From: Streptomyces caeruleatus
GTDB taxonomy: Bacteria > Actinomycetota > Actinomycetes > Streptomycetales > Streptomycetaceae
Assembly: GCF_001514235.1 (NCBI RefSeq)
Contig: NZ_KQ948944.1
Location: forward strand, 1-64,000
Direction: 5' to 3'
Length of the DNA stretch: 64,000 bases
The notes below the pieces were generated by a model that saw only the letters and a program-made list of their open reading frames with translations, ran no database searches and had not been told where the DNA came from. The position numbers and the translations under genes are program-made. Within the stretch, counting starts at the first letter, position 1. Every line of letters starts with the position of its first letter. This document shows positions 1 through 11,011 of this stretch, in pieces.

Positions 1-83
1 AGGCCGTCCACCTCGTCTGGTTCACCCTCGATGGCTCGTACGAGGTCTTGTCCGCCAACGAATGCCCTGGCCCGGAGGCACCT

Positions 84-938
84 CTACTTGAGGCGGGCCG
101 TCGTGGCCGCGGCCACGAACTGCCGGGCGCCGCGCAGTGCGGTGCGCAGTTGTCGCTGAGTCGCCTGGCTGTCGAGGCGTACGTCGAGGGCTCCGGGAAC
201 TGTGCTGTCGGCGCGCAGGCCGGCAGGCAGACGTGAGGCGTCGAGGCCGTCGCGCCTGGCGATGAGGGTGCCGAGTTCGTGGCGGCTCAGGGCGTCGGTG
301 CCTGCGACGTGGTGGATGCCCGCTGCGTCGCTCGACGCGAGTTCCAGCAGCGCGGACGCAAGGTCCGAGACGTGGACCGGGCACCGGATGTCGTCGGTGA
401 ACAGGGCACCGTCCCTGGCACCGGTGACGAGTTGGTGCACCAGGCGCTCGTGTACAGAACGCCCGTGGCCGATGATCAGCGACGTGCGGGCGACCACGGC
501 CTTCGGGTGCACCTCGAGGACCCCCGTTTCCGCGGCGGCCTTGGCCGCGCCGTACGGCGTGATGGGGTCCGGCAGGCAGGACTCGTCGTAGTGGACTCGG
601 CCGGTGCCGGAGAACACCGCGTCGGTGGACACGTGGACCATGCGGGTTCCGCGCTTCGCTGCGACTATGGCGAGCTGGACGGGGCCTTCCGCAGTGGCCG
701 CCCAGTCGGCCCGGCCGCTCGATGCGTTGATGACAACACGCGGGTTCACCTCCGCCAAGACGGCGTCCAGGCTCCCCGTATCCCGCAGATCGAGGGGGCA
801 CCACGAGCTTGGGGAGGTGTCGCCCGGCTGGGTCGAGTAGGTCGCGACTGTCGTGTGCCCCGCCGTTCTCGCCTGCCGGATCAGCTCGGACCCCAGAAAG
901 CCGCTGCCGCCGACGATCAGAATTGTCATACGCGTCAC
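84..938 (-). CDS. RmlD-like sugar-nucleotide reductase (SDR)
   Basis: Extended short-chain dehydrogenase of about 284 residues, resembling dTDP-4-dehydrorhamnose reductase (RmlD). The N-terminal Rossmann motif GGSGFLG follows the first beta strand, and the catalytic YGAAK (YxxxK) lies near residue 130. RmlD-like proteins reduce 4-keto sugars bound to nucleotides with NAD(P)H. A GTG at 938 has a GAGG upstream; an ATG three codons inside (929) is an alternative start. It is encoded on the same strand as the GNAT and UDP-glucose dehydrogenase-like genes upstream of it, so a sugar-nucleotide role is plausible. The sugar substrate cannot be read from the sequence. Confidence 0.75.
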   Translation of the reverse strand: MTRMTILIVGGSGFLGSELIRQARTAGHTTVATYSTQPGDTSPSSWCPLDLRDTGSLDAVLAEVNPRVVINASSGRADWAATAEGPVQLAIVAAKRGTRMVHVSTDAVFSGTGRVHYDESCLPDPITPYGAAKAAAETGVLEVHPKAVVARTSLIIGHGRSVHERLVHQLVTGARDGALFTDDIRCPVHVSDLASALLELASSDAAGIHHVAGTDALSRHELGTLIARRDGLDASRLPAGLRADSTVPGALDVRLDSQATQRQLRTALRGARQFVAAATTARLK

Positions 939-1022
939 CGTAGCCTCGTGGGTCCCACGGCTAAGGCGGCCACCCCCGGAGTTCAGGTGACCGCCTTCGC
1001 CGTCGCCGTATGGCCGCGGCAG

Positions 1023-1484
1023 CTACGTCCGGGGTTGCCAGATGTAGCGGATATCCGGTTCGCGCTCGTCGTTGCGCTGGCCGTCGGTGCGCTCGACTTC
1101 AACGAAGCCGTGCCGCTGGTAGAAGCGGCGGGCCGGGCCGTTGATCTGGAACGTCCACAGTGACAGGCCGTCCGGCTTCTGCTGCTTGGCCAGGGACATG
1201 AAGCGGTCGCCCAGGCCGCGCCCGCGGCAATCCGGTTTGAGGTAAAGCTGCTTCAGCTCCCCGCCGTTGAGCACGAGGAGCCCCAGCACCTTGTTCTCCG
1301 TGACGGCCACCCAGGTCTCGTACTGGGGCACAAGCACCCGGGCGAACCAGTCCCGTACGTCGGCGTCGTCGTGAGCGCAGCGCACGGTGGGCAGCGCGGC
1401 TGCGTAGGAGCGCAGCCACACATCGGCTGCGGCATGTGCGTCGGCGGCGCGGGCGCGGCGCAGGAGGACGTCGTCGCTGCTCAT
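1023..1484 (-). CDS. GNAT-family N-acetyltransferase
   Basis: A 153-residue GCN5-related acetyltransferase. The acetyl-CoA pyrophosphate-binding motif A is visible as CRGRGLGDRFM (RGxGLG) around residues 90-100, preceded by the LKQLYLKPD strand. The C-terminal part has FYQRHGFVEVER, the usual last strand and helix of the fold. It lies 12 bp downstream of the UDP-glucose dehydrogenase-like gene and could be cotranscribed with it. The acceptor (small molecule, antibiotic or protein) is unknown. Confidence 0.85.
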   Translation of the reverse strand: MSSDDVLLRRARAADAHAAADVWLRSYAAALPTVRCAHDDADVRDWFARVLVPQYETWVAVTENKVLGLLVLNGGELKQLYLKPDCRGRGLGDRFMSLAKQQKPDGLSLWTFQINGPARRFYQRHGFVEVERTDGQRNDEREPDIRYIWQPRT

Positions 1485-1496
1485 GGCGCGCCGGTT

Positions 1497-2819
1497 CTAC
1501 TTCCCTGGACGGCCGAGCTGGTGGACGGTCCAGCCGGCCGAGCGCCAGGGCTCGGGGTCGAGGGTGGTGCGGCAGTCGACGAGCAGAGGGTTGGCCGGAC
1601 GGTCCACGAGAAGCTGAGCGTCGGCCTGCCGGTACTCGGACCATTCGGTGGCCAGGACGACGAGCTCGGCGCCGTCCAGGGAGTCGGCCAGGTCGTCGGT
1701 GTAGTCCAGCTCCGGGTTGCGGACCATCGCCGTGGGTACGGCCTGCGGGTCGTGGACGGTGACGATGCCGCCGGCCTGCTGGAGGGTCTGGCAGAGGGCA
1801 AGAGCCGGGGACTCGCGTACGTCGTTGGTGCCGGGCTTGAAAGCGGCTCCCCACACGGTGATCCGGGTGCCCTTGATGGGGTGCTCGCCCAGGGCGCGGG
1901 TGATGAGGCCGAGGGCGACGTTGATGCGGTTCTCGTTGATCTCCTCGGCGGCGCGCAGGAGGGTGGCGGCCTGGTCGGCGCCGAGCTGCTGGGCGGAGGC
2001 GGTGAAGGCGCGGACGTCCTTGGGGAGGCAGCCGCCGCCGTAGCCGATGCCGGGCCTCATGCCGCCTGCGCCGATGCGGGGGTCGATGCCCAGGATGTCC
2101 ACGATCTGGGAGACGTCGCCGCCCGCGGCCTCGCACATGTCGGCGACGGCGTTGATGTACGAGATCTTCAGGCCGAGGAACGTGTTCGCGGCGCCCTTGG
2201 CGAGTTCGGCGGTCTGCGGGTCGGTGACGAAGATCGGCACGCCTGCGTCGATGATCCCGGCGTAGACGGCGCGGATCGCCTTCTCGCCCTCGGCGGTGGT
2301 GACACCGGCGATGAGACGGTCGGGGTGCAAGGTGTCCTCGACGGCGTGGCCTTCGCGTAGGAACTCCGGGTTCCATACGACGTCGACCTGTTCGCCAGCG
2401 GGCGCCAGGCGCTGGGCGAGGGCGGTGACCTGGGTGGTGGTGCCGACGGTGACGGTGGAGTTGCCGACGATCGTGCACGGCCGGTCGAGGTGGGGAGCGA
2501 GCTGACGGATCGCGCCGTAGACCTGTGCGGTGTCGTAGGAGCGGCCGTCGCGGTCGATGGGGGTGCCGACGCCGATGAAGTGCAACTCAGCGAATGCGGC
2601 CGCCTCGCGGATGTCGGTGGTGAACCGCAGTCGCCCGCTCCCGGTGTGGCGGGTGAGCAGTTCCGGCAGGCCGGTCTCGTAGATGGGGCATTCGCCGGCG
2701 TTGAGTCGATCGACCCGATTCTGGTCGACGTCCACGCCGATGACCTCGTGGCCGAGTTCGGCCATCGCCACAGCGTGCGGGATGCCGAGGTGACCGCAGC
2801 CGATCACGGAAACACGCAT
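1497..2819 (-). CDS. UDP-glucose/GDP-mannose 6-dehydrogenase family enzyme
   Basis: Nucleotide-sugar dehydrogenase of 440 residues, the family's usual length, starting at the ATG at 2819. The N-terminal NAD-binding motif GCGHLG sits at residues 7-12. The central part has NPEFLREG (substrate loop) and the active-site segment GYGGGCLPKD, whose Cys forms the covalent thioester in the two-step oxidation of a sugar C6 alcohol to a uronic acid. The C-terminal domain holds WGAAFKPGTNDVRESP, also typical. The family makes UDP-glucuronate or related nucleotide uronates. The exact substrate is not predictable here. Confidence 0.9.
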   Translation of the reverse strand: MRVSVIGCGHLGIPHAVAMAELGHEVIGVDVDQNRVDRLNAGECPIYETGLPELLTRHTGSGRLRFTTDIREAAAFAELHFIGVGTPIDRDGRSYDTAQVYGAIRQLAPHLDRPCTIVGNSTVTVGTTTQVTALAQRLAPAGEQVDVVWNPEFLREGHAVEDTLHPDRLIAGVTTAEGEKAIRAVYAGIIDAGVPIFVTDPQTAELAKGAANTFLGLKISYINAVADMCEAAGGDVSQIVDILGIDPRIGAGGMRPGIGYGGGCLPKDVRAFTASAQQLGADQAATLLRAAEEINENRINVALGLITRALGEHPIKGTRITVWGAAFKPGTNDVRESPALALCQTLQQAGGIVTVHDPQAVPTAMVRNPELDYTDDLADSLDGAELVVLATEWSEYRQADAQLLVDRPANPLLVDCRTTLDPEPWRSAGWTVHQLGRPGK

Positions 2820-2949
2820 TTTGCAGGTCTTCCTTGTCTGGTCGGGGGCACACCGGACCCGGTGTGCCCCCGACGCTATCGGTTGGCGAGCAGGCCCCAA
2901 GTCGGGTCGCTCAGAGGTTCGTTGACGTGTTCGACCGTGTGCCGGCGGT

Positions 2950-3513
2950 TCAGCCCACGGCGTCCAGCGCGCCGGACAGGGCCGCGATCAGGAACTCGAT
3001 GTCGTCGTCCGTCGACGTAAGCGGGGGCGCCACGACCAGCCCCTCGCTCTTGGGCTCTCCGGCTCCGGTGAACGGGTAGAAGAACACCCCGCGTTCCTCC
3101 GCGGCCGCCATCACGGGCCAGAGCTGCCCCGGGGTTACCTCCACCCCGTAGAGGAAGCCCAGTCCACGTACGTGCCGCACCGGCCCGACACCGGTCGGAG
3201 AGTGCATGCCCGCCCCGAGGTGTTCCCCTCGCTCCGCGAAGGCGGAGTGGTCGATCGCGTCCAGCTCGTCGAGGACGCCCAGGCACGCGGCCGCCATGAG
3301 GGGGTGGGTGGCCATGGTGCCCAACGCGGGCAGCGTGTCGGCGTCATCGTGCCGGACCCGGTGACCGGGCTCGCCACCGCCCACGCAGCTCGGACAGCGA
3401 GTTCGGCAGGCAGGCGCTATCGACCTGCCGGTCCAGCGCGTAGACGACCCACTCCCGGCCCGCACCCTTGCTTCTCTCCGGCACTCGGCCACAGACACGA
3501 TCCACCAGACCAA
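2950..3513 (-). pseudogene. Class III aminotransferase, C-terminal remnant
   Basis: The last ~130 residues of this frame look like the C-terminal third of a PLP-dependent class III aminotransferase: a THPLMAAACLGVLDELD helix, then VRGLGFLYGVEV and a GVFFYPF strand, ending in a final helix at the stop. The PLP lysine and large domain are missing. The first ~60 residues of the frame are Arg/Cys-rich and resemble no aminotransferase, so a deletion has joined the C-terminus to unrelated DNA. I see no convincing start codon or ribosome site. Transamination is known for the family, but this copy should be inactive. Confidence 0.6.
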
Positions 3514-3593
3514 TCCCTGACCAGCACAAACCTAGCTACCCGGACCACGCAGCCGTGCAGAAATCCCGCGCCGTTCACTACATCCCGAGACGA

Positions 3594-4388
3594 TCAGCCC
3601 AGGGCCTCTTCAGATCCCTGCGTGCAGCGTGGTCGCAGGATCGGGTTCCAGGCGAACCAGTTCAGGTTCTCGGCGCCCAGTTCCCACGGCGACTCCAGCA
3701 GCAGTTCCCGGGTTACCTCAAGGTCCGCGGTGACGGCAGCTGGCGCCGGGCCGATCCGGGTCATCCAGTCGCCCTCCGCACGCCAGAACTCCTCGTCCTC
3801 GCCACGCAGGCGGCACGCCGCCGCTTCCACGCAGACAGGCCATCTCGGCATCCCGTAGTGGTCGTCGCGGGCCCCGAACCAAGGTGCGCTGGCGAAGACA
3901 AGGAAGTCGTCCGGCGACAGCCTCTGCTCGAAGTGCGCGAGCAGTTCGATGCGCTGTTTCGCGTGCTTCTTTATGTCTCCGAGGAATCCCCAGCCGAAGT
4001 CCGTCAGGGTTCCCGCACATCCCGGCCAGACCTGGTCCCGGTCCAGGACCAGGTCCTCCAGCTCGTAGGGACGGAACTGGTCGTCGGAGCCCAGAACGTC
4101 GAAGGCCTGCCGGGTGAGCCAGGTGTTGCGGGCGAACATCGTCCCGTCGTGCAATGCCTTGCGCCGACTGGTCGACCGTGAGGCATGCGCGTTCTCGATC
4201 GGGCCGTTGCGCCACACGGACCGGACCAGCCCGTAAGCGGCTGCCCACCGCAGTCCGTCCTGCGTCTTGAAGAAGCCCAACTCCGTCAGACGCAGCCGTG
4301 CCCGCCCCAGCGCGTCCTGGATGTCCCCGTCCGTCGGCTGCTGCTCCCCCACGATGCCCCGCTCCCCCGCGTCGGTGTGCCTTCCCAT
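3594..4388 (-). CDS. Uncharacterised protein, 264 aa
   Basis: An open frame with strong Streptomyces codon bias (GC-rich third positions) and a start at 4388. I do not recognise a domain. It is rich in Trp and Phe, with acidic segments such as ELEDLVLDRDQVW, and has no membrane segment or signal peptide. Residues 45-75 are basic (SRSTSRRKAL). It resembles cytosolic hypothetical proteins of actinomycetes more than any enzyme. It ends 204 bp upstream of the next leftward frame end, and nothing in the context indicates a role. Confidence 0.6.
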   Translation of the reverse strand: MGRHTDAGERGIVGEQQPTDGDIQDALGRARLRLTELGFFKTQDGLRWAAAYGLVRSVWRNGPIENAHASRSTSRRKALHDGTMFARNTWLTRQAFDVLGSDDQFRPYELEDLVLDRDQVWPGCAGTLTDFGWGFLGDIKKHAKQRIELLAHFEQRLSPDDFLVFASAPWFGARDDHYGMPRWPVCVEAAACRLRGEDEEFWRAEGDWMTRIGPAPAAVTADLEVTRELLLESPWELGAENLNWFAWNPILRPRCTQGSEEALG

Positions 4389-4414
4389 CTGCGCTGCAGC
4401 GCCTGCAGGAAGAG

Positions 4415-5215
4415 TCAGATCGTACGCGGCGCCACTGACACCTCGCTGCCGTCTTCCACGACGTTCACAGCGTCCACCGGACCGCTCCGAGAGAGGCCGG
4501 ACCGCTGGAAGTCCGCGCTGAGCGCGTGCAGTTCAGCGCGACGGGCGAGCATGAGTTCCTCCGGCTGCCGCAGGGCGGTGTCCAGGAGCCAGACCCCGCG
4601 GCGGAACTGCTGGAAGCCGATGCTCTCCCACAGCGCGGCGATCTTCTTCTTCGCCTGGCGGCGGGACGCCTCGGTGACCTGCTCGCGGTCCTCGGGGTAT
4701 TCGCCCATGGCCGGGTACGCCGCCACCGCACAACAGCCGCCGGACAGGCGGCGGATCGTCTCGGCCACCAGGATTGGTCCCAGCCCGAAGCCCCTCCATG
4801 CCCTGTCGAGATGGACACGGTCGAGGATCAGCAGATCACCGACAGGATGGGTGACGGCCTTCTCGAACGCGGCACTGTAGCCCGCGCGTCCAGACCGACC
4901 GAGAACGGCTGCGGCAATGACCTCGAGATCACCAGACTCGGCATCCGCCGCCTCCCACCCACTGTCACCGGTGTCATCACGCAGCCGCCACAGGATCACA
5001 TGCCCGACCTCGGTGCCCGCAGCTGGAGCACGGCTTCCCTCGTCCTCCCACTCCTCGTCACCCGCCATCCCATAGGTGACCTTGACGTACCAGGACTCCA
5101 GAGTGTCCTCGAAGTCGTAGGGCACCACGGGATGCCCGTGACCGTAGTGCAGATGCAACCGGGCGGGATCGCCCGGGAGTTCACCGACCAGGCGCTTGTG
5201 CCTCGCTGACGTCAT
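4415..5215 (-). CDS. GNAT-like protein of unknown function
   Basis: A 266-residue protein starting at the ATG at 5215 (a GTG two codons upstream is possible). The middle carries LDRVHLDRAWRGFGLGP, which fits the RxxGxG acetyl-CoA loop and following helix of the GNAT fold (about residues 155-175). The N-terminal half is acidic and contains a DYGHGHPVVPYDFEDT-like segment without recognisable homology. The acceptor substrate is unknown. It lies downstream of the PABA cluster in the same direction, after an 89-bp gap, so it may be on the tail of that operon without belonging to the pathway. Confidence 0.6.
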   Translation of the reverse strand: MTSARHKRLVGELPGDPARLHLHYGHGHPVVPYDFEDTLESWYVKVTYGMAGDEEWEDEGSRAPAAGTEVGHVILWRLRDDTGDSGWEAADAESGDLEVIAAAVLGRSGRAGYSAAFEKAVTHPVGDLLILDRVHLDRAWRGFGLGPILVAETIRRLSGGCCAVAAYPAMGEYPEDREQVTEASRRQAKKKIAALWESIGFQQFRRGVWLLDTALRQPEELMLARRAELHALSADFQRSGLSRSGPVDAVNVVEDGSEVSVAPRTI

Positions 5216-5309
5216 GTCCACAGCCTAGGAGCGGGCACTGAACACCCCACCGGGAAACGGCACGACGGGCACCTCGCCAGGGTCCTCCTCCTGATCATGG
5301 ATACAGAGA

Positions 5310-6236
5310 TCAACCTCCTCGCACGACGAGGTCGCGGCTGATGCCCAGGTCGTCGAGCAGCAGCTGCAACGGCCCGGTGTCCCGCGCGGGCACGGGACGC
5401 GACGCGGCCCACTCGCTCAGCTGACCGGTGTCGATCCCGAAGCCGCCCTGGGCCGCCACAGTCACCCAGGGATCCAGGTCCGCGGAGCGGAACGCGGTCA
5501 GCCCGCTGACCAGTGCTTCGCGGAACGTCCGCTGCTGTGCGCCGTCCAGGTTCCGGTAGAGCGAGCCGCACAACTCGCGGAACACCACCGCGTGTCCGCT
5601 CTCGTCCCGCCGGTGCAGATCGGTGGTGATCCGGTTCATCGGCTGGATCTCCTGGGCGGTGGCCAGTGCGGAGAGGAACCCGCTGATCGTCGTCTCGGCG
5701 GCCAGCGAGAACGCGATGCCGACGATGTCGCGGTCGAACCCGGACAACCCGGCGCGGGCCGCGGCCAGTCCCTGGACGACCGACCAGCCGCCCGGCGCGA
5801 ACCGCACGTCCGCCAGGTCGCGCCGCCTGCGGGTGACGCCGACGGCGTTGTGGCACATCAGGATGTGATAGTGCTCATCGATGATCGTCTGGTGCAGCGC
5901 GTCGACGGCGATGTCGTCGCGGCGGACGGGGATCCGTTCCTGGAGCATCAACCGGCAGGCCGGCAGGATGATCTCGTCCTCGATGGCCGCGGTCTTGGCG
6001 TTGTAGGCGATCCACGCCGCGGACAGGATGCGCGAGCGAGCGTCCCGGTCGAGCCGGTCGGCACCCGGCAGGCCCAGCACCGGGACGAGGTGTTCGGGGA
6101 AGTCCGGCAGCGCCGCGTCGAAGTGACCGTCGAGGTCGAGCTCGTCCTTCTTGACGGCCACTCGCTTCCCCCAGCGGAGCGTCAGCTGCACCAGCAAGTC
6201 ACGCTCGTACTCGGGCACTTCACGTGCCGCGACCAT
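5310..6236 (-). CDS. AurF-type diiron arylamine N-oxygenase
   Basis: Non-haem diiron oxygenase of the AurF family (p-aminobenzoate N-oxygenase), 308 residues. The start at the ATG at 6236 is chosen because AAGGAGG lies 8 nt upstream; the TTG just before it is less likely. All seven iron ligands of AurF have counterparts: Glu86 or Glu88 (AIEDE), Glu121 and His124 (DEHYH), Glu181 (AAET), and His208, Glu212 and His215 in HRRDESGH. It overlaps the end of pabC by 17 bp. In the PABA context it should convert PABA to its hydroxylamine, the step assigned to the N-oxygenase of benzastatin biosynthesis; full oxidation to a nitro group as in AurF is the alternative. Confidence 0.88.
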   Translation of the reverse strand: MVAAREVPEYERDLLVQLTLRWGKRVAVKKDELDLDGHFDAALPDFPEHLVPVLGLPGADRLDRDARSRILSAAWIAYNAKTAAIEDEIILPACRLMLQERIPVRRDDIAVDALHQTIIDEHYHILMCHNAVGVTRRRRDLADVRFAPGGWSVVQGLAAARAGLSGFDRDIVGIAFSLAAETTISGFLSALATAQEIQPMNRITTDLHRRDESGHAVVFRELCGSLYRNLDGAQQRTFREALVSGLTAFRSADLDPWVTVAAQGGFGIDTGQLSEWAASRPVPARDTGPLQLLLDDLGISRDLVVRGG

Positions 6237-7073
6237 CAAGAAACCTCCTTCGTGGGTTCACCACAGGAATCAGGGAGACGCCGGCCGGAACGGCGAGCGC
6301 GGCCAGGCGCGACTGCCAGAACCCGGCCACTGCGGCGTCCGTGTCCAGGAACCGGCCCAGCCCCTCGATGACCGGCCGGATGCCGTGCAGGGCGTTCAGC
6401 GTCCAGACGGGCACGCCGGCGAGATCCGGCACGGTGGCCTGCTCGGTGACGACCCGGTGCCCTGCCGTACCGGCGAGCTCTCCGAGCAGGGCACGGGTGA
6501 TCCCGGGGAGCAGACCGGGGCCGGGCGGTGGCCCGCACAGCGTGTCGCCCCGCCACCAGACGATGCTCGTGGACGCCCCCTCGACCACGTGCCCTTGCGG
6601 CGAGACCAGCAGCGCCTCGTCGGCTCCCGCCGCAGCCGCGGCAGCCCGCAGGGAAGCAAGGTGGTCCAGGTCGGCGCCCTTGACGGCCGGCAGCCGACGG
6701 CGGTCGGATCCCGCCGCGGTCCACAACCGCACGGTCGCCGCGCGCGGTGGCGCGGGGCGCAGCCACATCCGCAGCCGCGTTCCCGACCCGGTCCCCACGA
6801 GTTCGACGCGAGGAAACCATCGGCCTCGCGCGGGCAACGCCTCGGCGGCCGAGCGAAGGAACCGGTCCGTCACCTCCGCTCCCGGTCCGCAGAACCGGTC
6901 GCAGGCCGAAGTGAAGCGTTCGGCGTGCCGGTCGAGTCCCCGCACCCGCCCCTCCTCCACGAGCCAGGAGTCGATGACCAGCACCGTCCCGGCGGCGTCG
7001 GCCGTCGACCAGCCGCCATCGGCGTCCCACCACCGGCGGACGCCCTGGCCGGTCGCTGTGCTCATCGCTGGGT

Positions 7074-7077
<4 letters not shown>
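6220..7077 (-). CDS. pabC: 4-amino-4-deoxychorismate lyase (PabC-like)
   Basis: Fold-type IV PLP enzyme of 285 residues, the length of PabC and branched-chain aminotransferases. Features include the LVEEGRVRGLDRH segment, an AVKGADL lysine segment (the likely PLP Schiff base) and EGASTSIVWW, the conserved region after the catalytic lysine. PabC releases pyruvate from aminodeoxychorismate to give p-aminobenzoate. The ATG at 7077 overlaps the pabAB stop by 4 bp (ATGA), so the two are translationally coupled. A dedicated PABA supply inside the cluster supports PABA as the scaffold rather than folate metabolism. Confidence 0.88.
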
Positions 7078-9265
<2,188 letters not shown>

Positions 9266-9269
<4 letters not shown>

Positions 9270-10108
9270 GGACCGTCCGATATTTTCCAGAGCGTCTGGA
9301 CGTCGTCCGGTGCCAAGGTGATCCCGAAGATCTCCTCGGGAGCGGAGAGCATCTCCTCCACATCGAGTTCCCGGACGATCGCCGGCTCTGCGGGACGTAT
9401 TTCCGTGAGAGTGCTGCCGGCGAGGAGGTGCCTCACTTCGGGCCGTGTGCGCTGGAGGACCATCCGGTGGTTGAACGGCGAACGCGGATGCGTCAGGCAG
9501 AAGTGGTTGAGGAGCTCGAAGTCCGACGGATAGCGCGCGTCGGTGGTGAAACCGTAGAGCTCTGCCGGCCCCTCGGGCCGCAGGAACCGCAGTACGTGTT
9601 CACCATTCGGTTCCCGCACCAGGTCAAAGGGCCAATCACCCTCAAGCCGGGAGTTCTCGGCGAGGCGGATAGGGGCGTGCGGCCCGTATGCGCCGAAACT
9701 CACGTCGAAGAGCCAGCGTTCGCCGTCGAGCTCCACGCACAGGGCCACGTGCAGCGCAGGCCCGAACCTGCTCCCGGTGCGGATCCGCGTCCTGCCGGCG
9801 AACGCCGTGAACGTGAACCCGATGCGGTCCAGCACGGCCGCCATCAGCACGACCTGTTCCAGGCACCAGCCGCCGCGCCCCCGCCGCACGATCTTCTCCT
9901 GGACGCTGTCCAGGTCCAGCGGCACCGCCGTGCGCCCGAGCAGCGCGTCGAGGTTGTCGAAGGCGATCGCGTCGACGTGGGCGGCGTGCAGGCCCCGCAG
10001 CGTGGCGAGGTCCGGAGCGACGTCGCCCAGGTAGCCCACGCGGCTCAGGTAGGCGTCCAGGTCGACGCCGCTCCCCTGCCACATCGAATCCGTCAGCTCG
10101 TCGTTCAT
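9266..10108 (-). CDS. Arylamine N-acetyltransferase (NAT) homologue
   Basis: A 280-residue member of the NAT family with the full Cys-His-Asp triad: Cys82 in RGGWCLE, His120 in ALHVAL and Asp135 in DVSFG. NATs move acyl groups from CoA to arylamines or arylhydroxylamines; in rifamycin-type clusters relatives are amide synthases. In benzastatin biosynthesis a NAT-type enzyme O-acetylates the N-hydroxy prenylated PABA to create the leaving group for cyclisation. The same role is inferred here from the AurF-type gene and the odd P450. The ATG at 10108 overlaps the UbiA stop by 4 bp, so they are coupled. Confidence 0.9.
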
Positions 10109-11001
10109 GCGAACTGCCCGGCGAGCAGTGCCGCGAGAACGATCCAGCCGAAGTAGGTGTTGGCGACGAAGGCGTCCCAGCACGACTTCGGATCATCCAG
10201 GTCCACACGTACGAGCAGATAGGACAGAAAGACTCCCGCGAGCACGACGATCAGGTAGAACGCCCACTCCATCGACGTCCGGGAACCGGCCCACAGCACA
10301 CCGCCGACGCCGGCCACCATGAACACCGCCAGCCACGCCTTGGTGGCCGTGCCGAACAGCAGGGCGGAAGACCTGACACCGATGTTGCGGTCGTACTCCT
10401 TGTCCTGATGGGAGTAGATCGCGTCGTGGATCAGGGTCCAGAAGGCCCCGCAGGCGTACAGGCCGTACACCGCGAGCGGGTAGTCGAAGCTCCCGGTCGC
10501 CGCCGTCCAGCCGATCAGCACGTAGACGCTCATGACCAGCGCCAGGAACGCGGAGGGCCAGGCGAAGATACGCTTCATATAGGGGTACGCGACGATCAGC
10601 GGGTACGAGACCGCCGCGACCAGAGCTGTCTCCACGTTCGCCACCGACAGGACCAGCAGTGCGACCACGGCCTGCGCGGCGGCGAACAGCAGTGCGTTCC
10701 CGACGCTGATCGTCCCCGACGCGACAGGACGCGACACGGTGCGGGCGACACGGGCGTCGACGTCCTTGTCGATCACGTCGTTCACCGCGCAGGCCGCACC
10801 GCGCACCAGCACCGCGGCGACTGCCAGAACCACGACCGCCAGGAGGCCCGGTCGTCGATCGGATGCCAGGACGGCAGCCCATAACCCTGGAAGCAGATAG
10901 AGCACGTACCCCGTGGGCCTGTCCAGACGCATCAGCAGGAGATACGCGCGGACCGAGTTCGGGCTCTTCGAGACGACGCCTGTCGATATCTTGTGCAGCA
11001 T
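10105..11001 (-). CDS. UbiA-family aromatic prenyltransferase
   Basis: Integral membrane prenyltransferase of 298 residues with about eight or nine hydrophobic helices. Both Asp-rich Mg-diphosphate motifs are present: NDVIDKDVD at about residues 74-82 and DAIYSHQDKEYD at about 196-207. UbiA enzymes attach a prenyl chain to an aromatic acid, classically 4-hydroxybenzoate. With pabAB and pabC next door, the expected acceptor is PABA or its N-hydroxy form, and the expected donor is a geranyl-type diphosphate. It follows the P450 gene after 10 bp and is coupled to the NAT gene. Confidence 0.92.
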   Translation of the reverse strand: MLHKISTGVVSKSPNSVRAYLLLMRLDRPTGYVLYLLPGLWAAVLASDRRPGLLAVVVLAVAAVLVRGAACAVNDVIDKDVDARVARTVSRPVASGTISVGNALLFAAAQAVVALLVLSVANVETALVAAVSYPLIVAYPYMKRIFAWPSAFLALVMSVYVLIGWTAATGSFDYPLAVYGLYACGAFWTLIHDAIYSHQDKEYDRNIGVRSSALLFGTATKAWLAVFMVAGVGGVLWAGSRTSMEWAFYLIVVLAGVFLSYLLVRVDLDDPKSCWDAFVANTYFGWIVLAALLAGQFA

Positions 11002-11011
11002 CAGGATCCGA

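Noticed and set aside
3344-3529. Short leftward frame with GREWVVYALDRQVDS
   Set aside because: No recognisable family or start; probably part of the debris next to the aminotransferase remnant.
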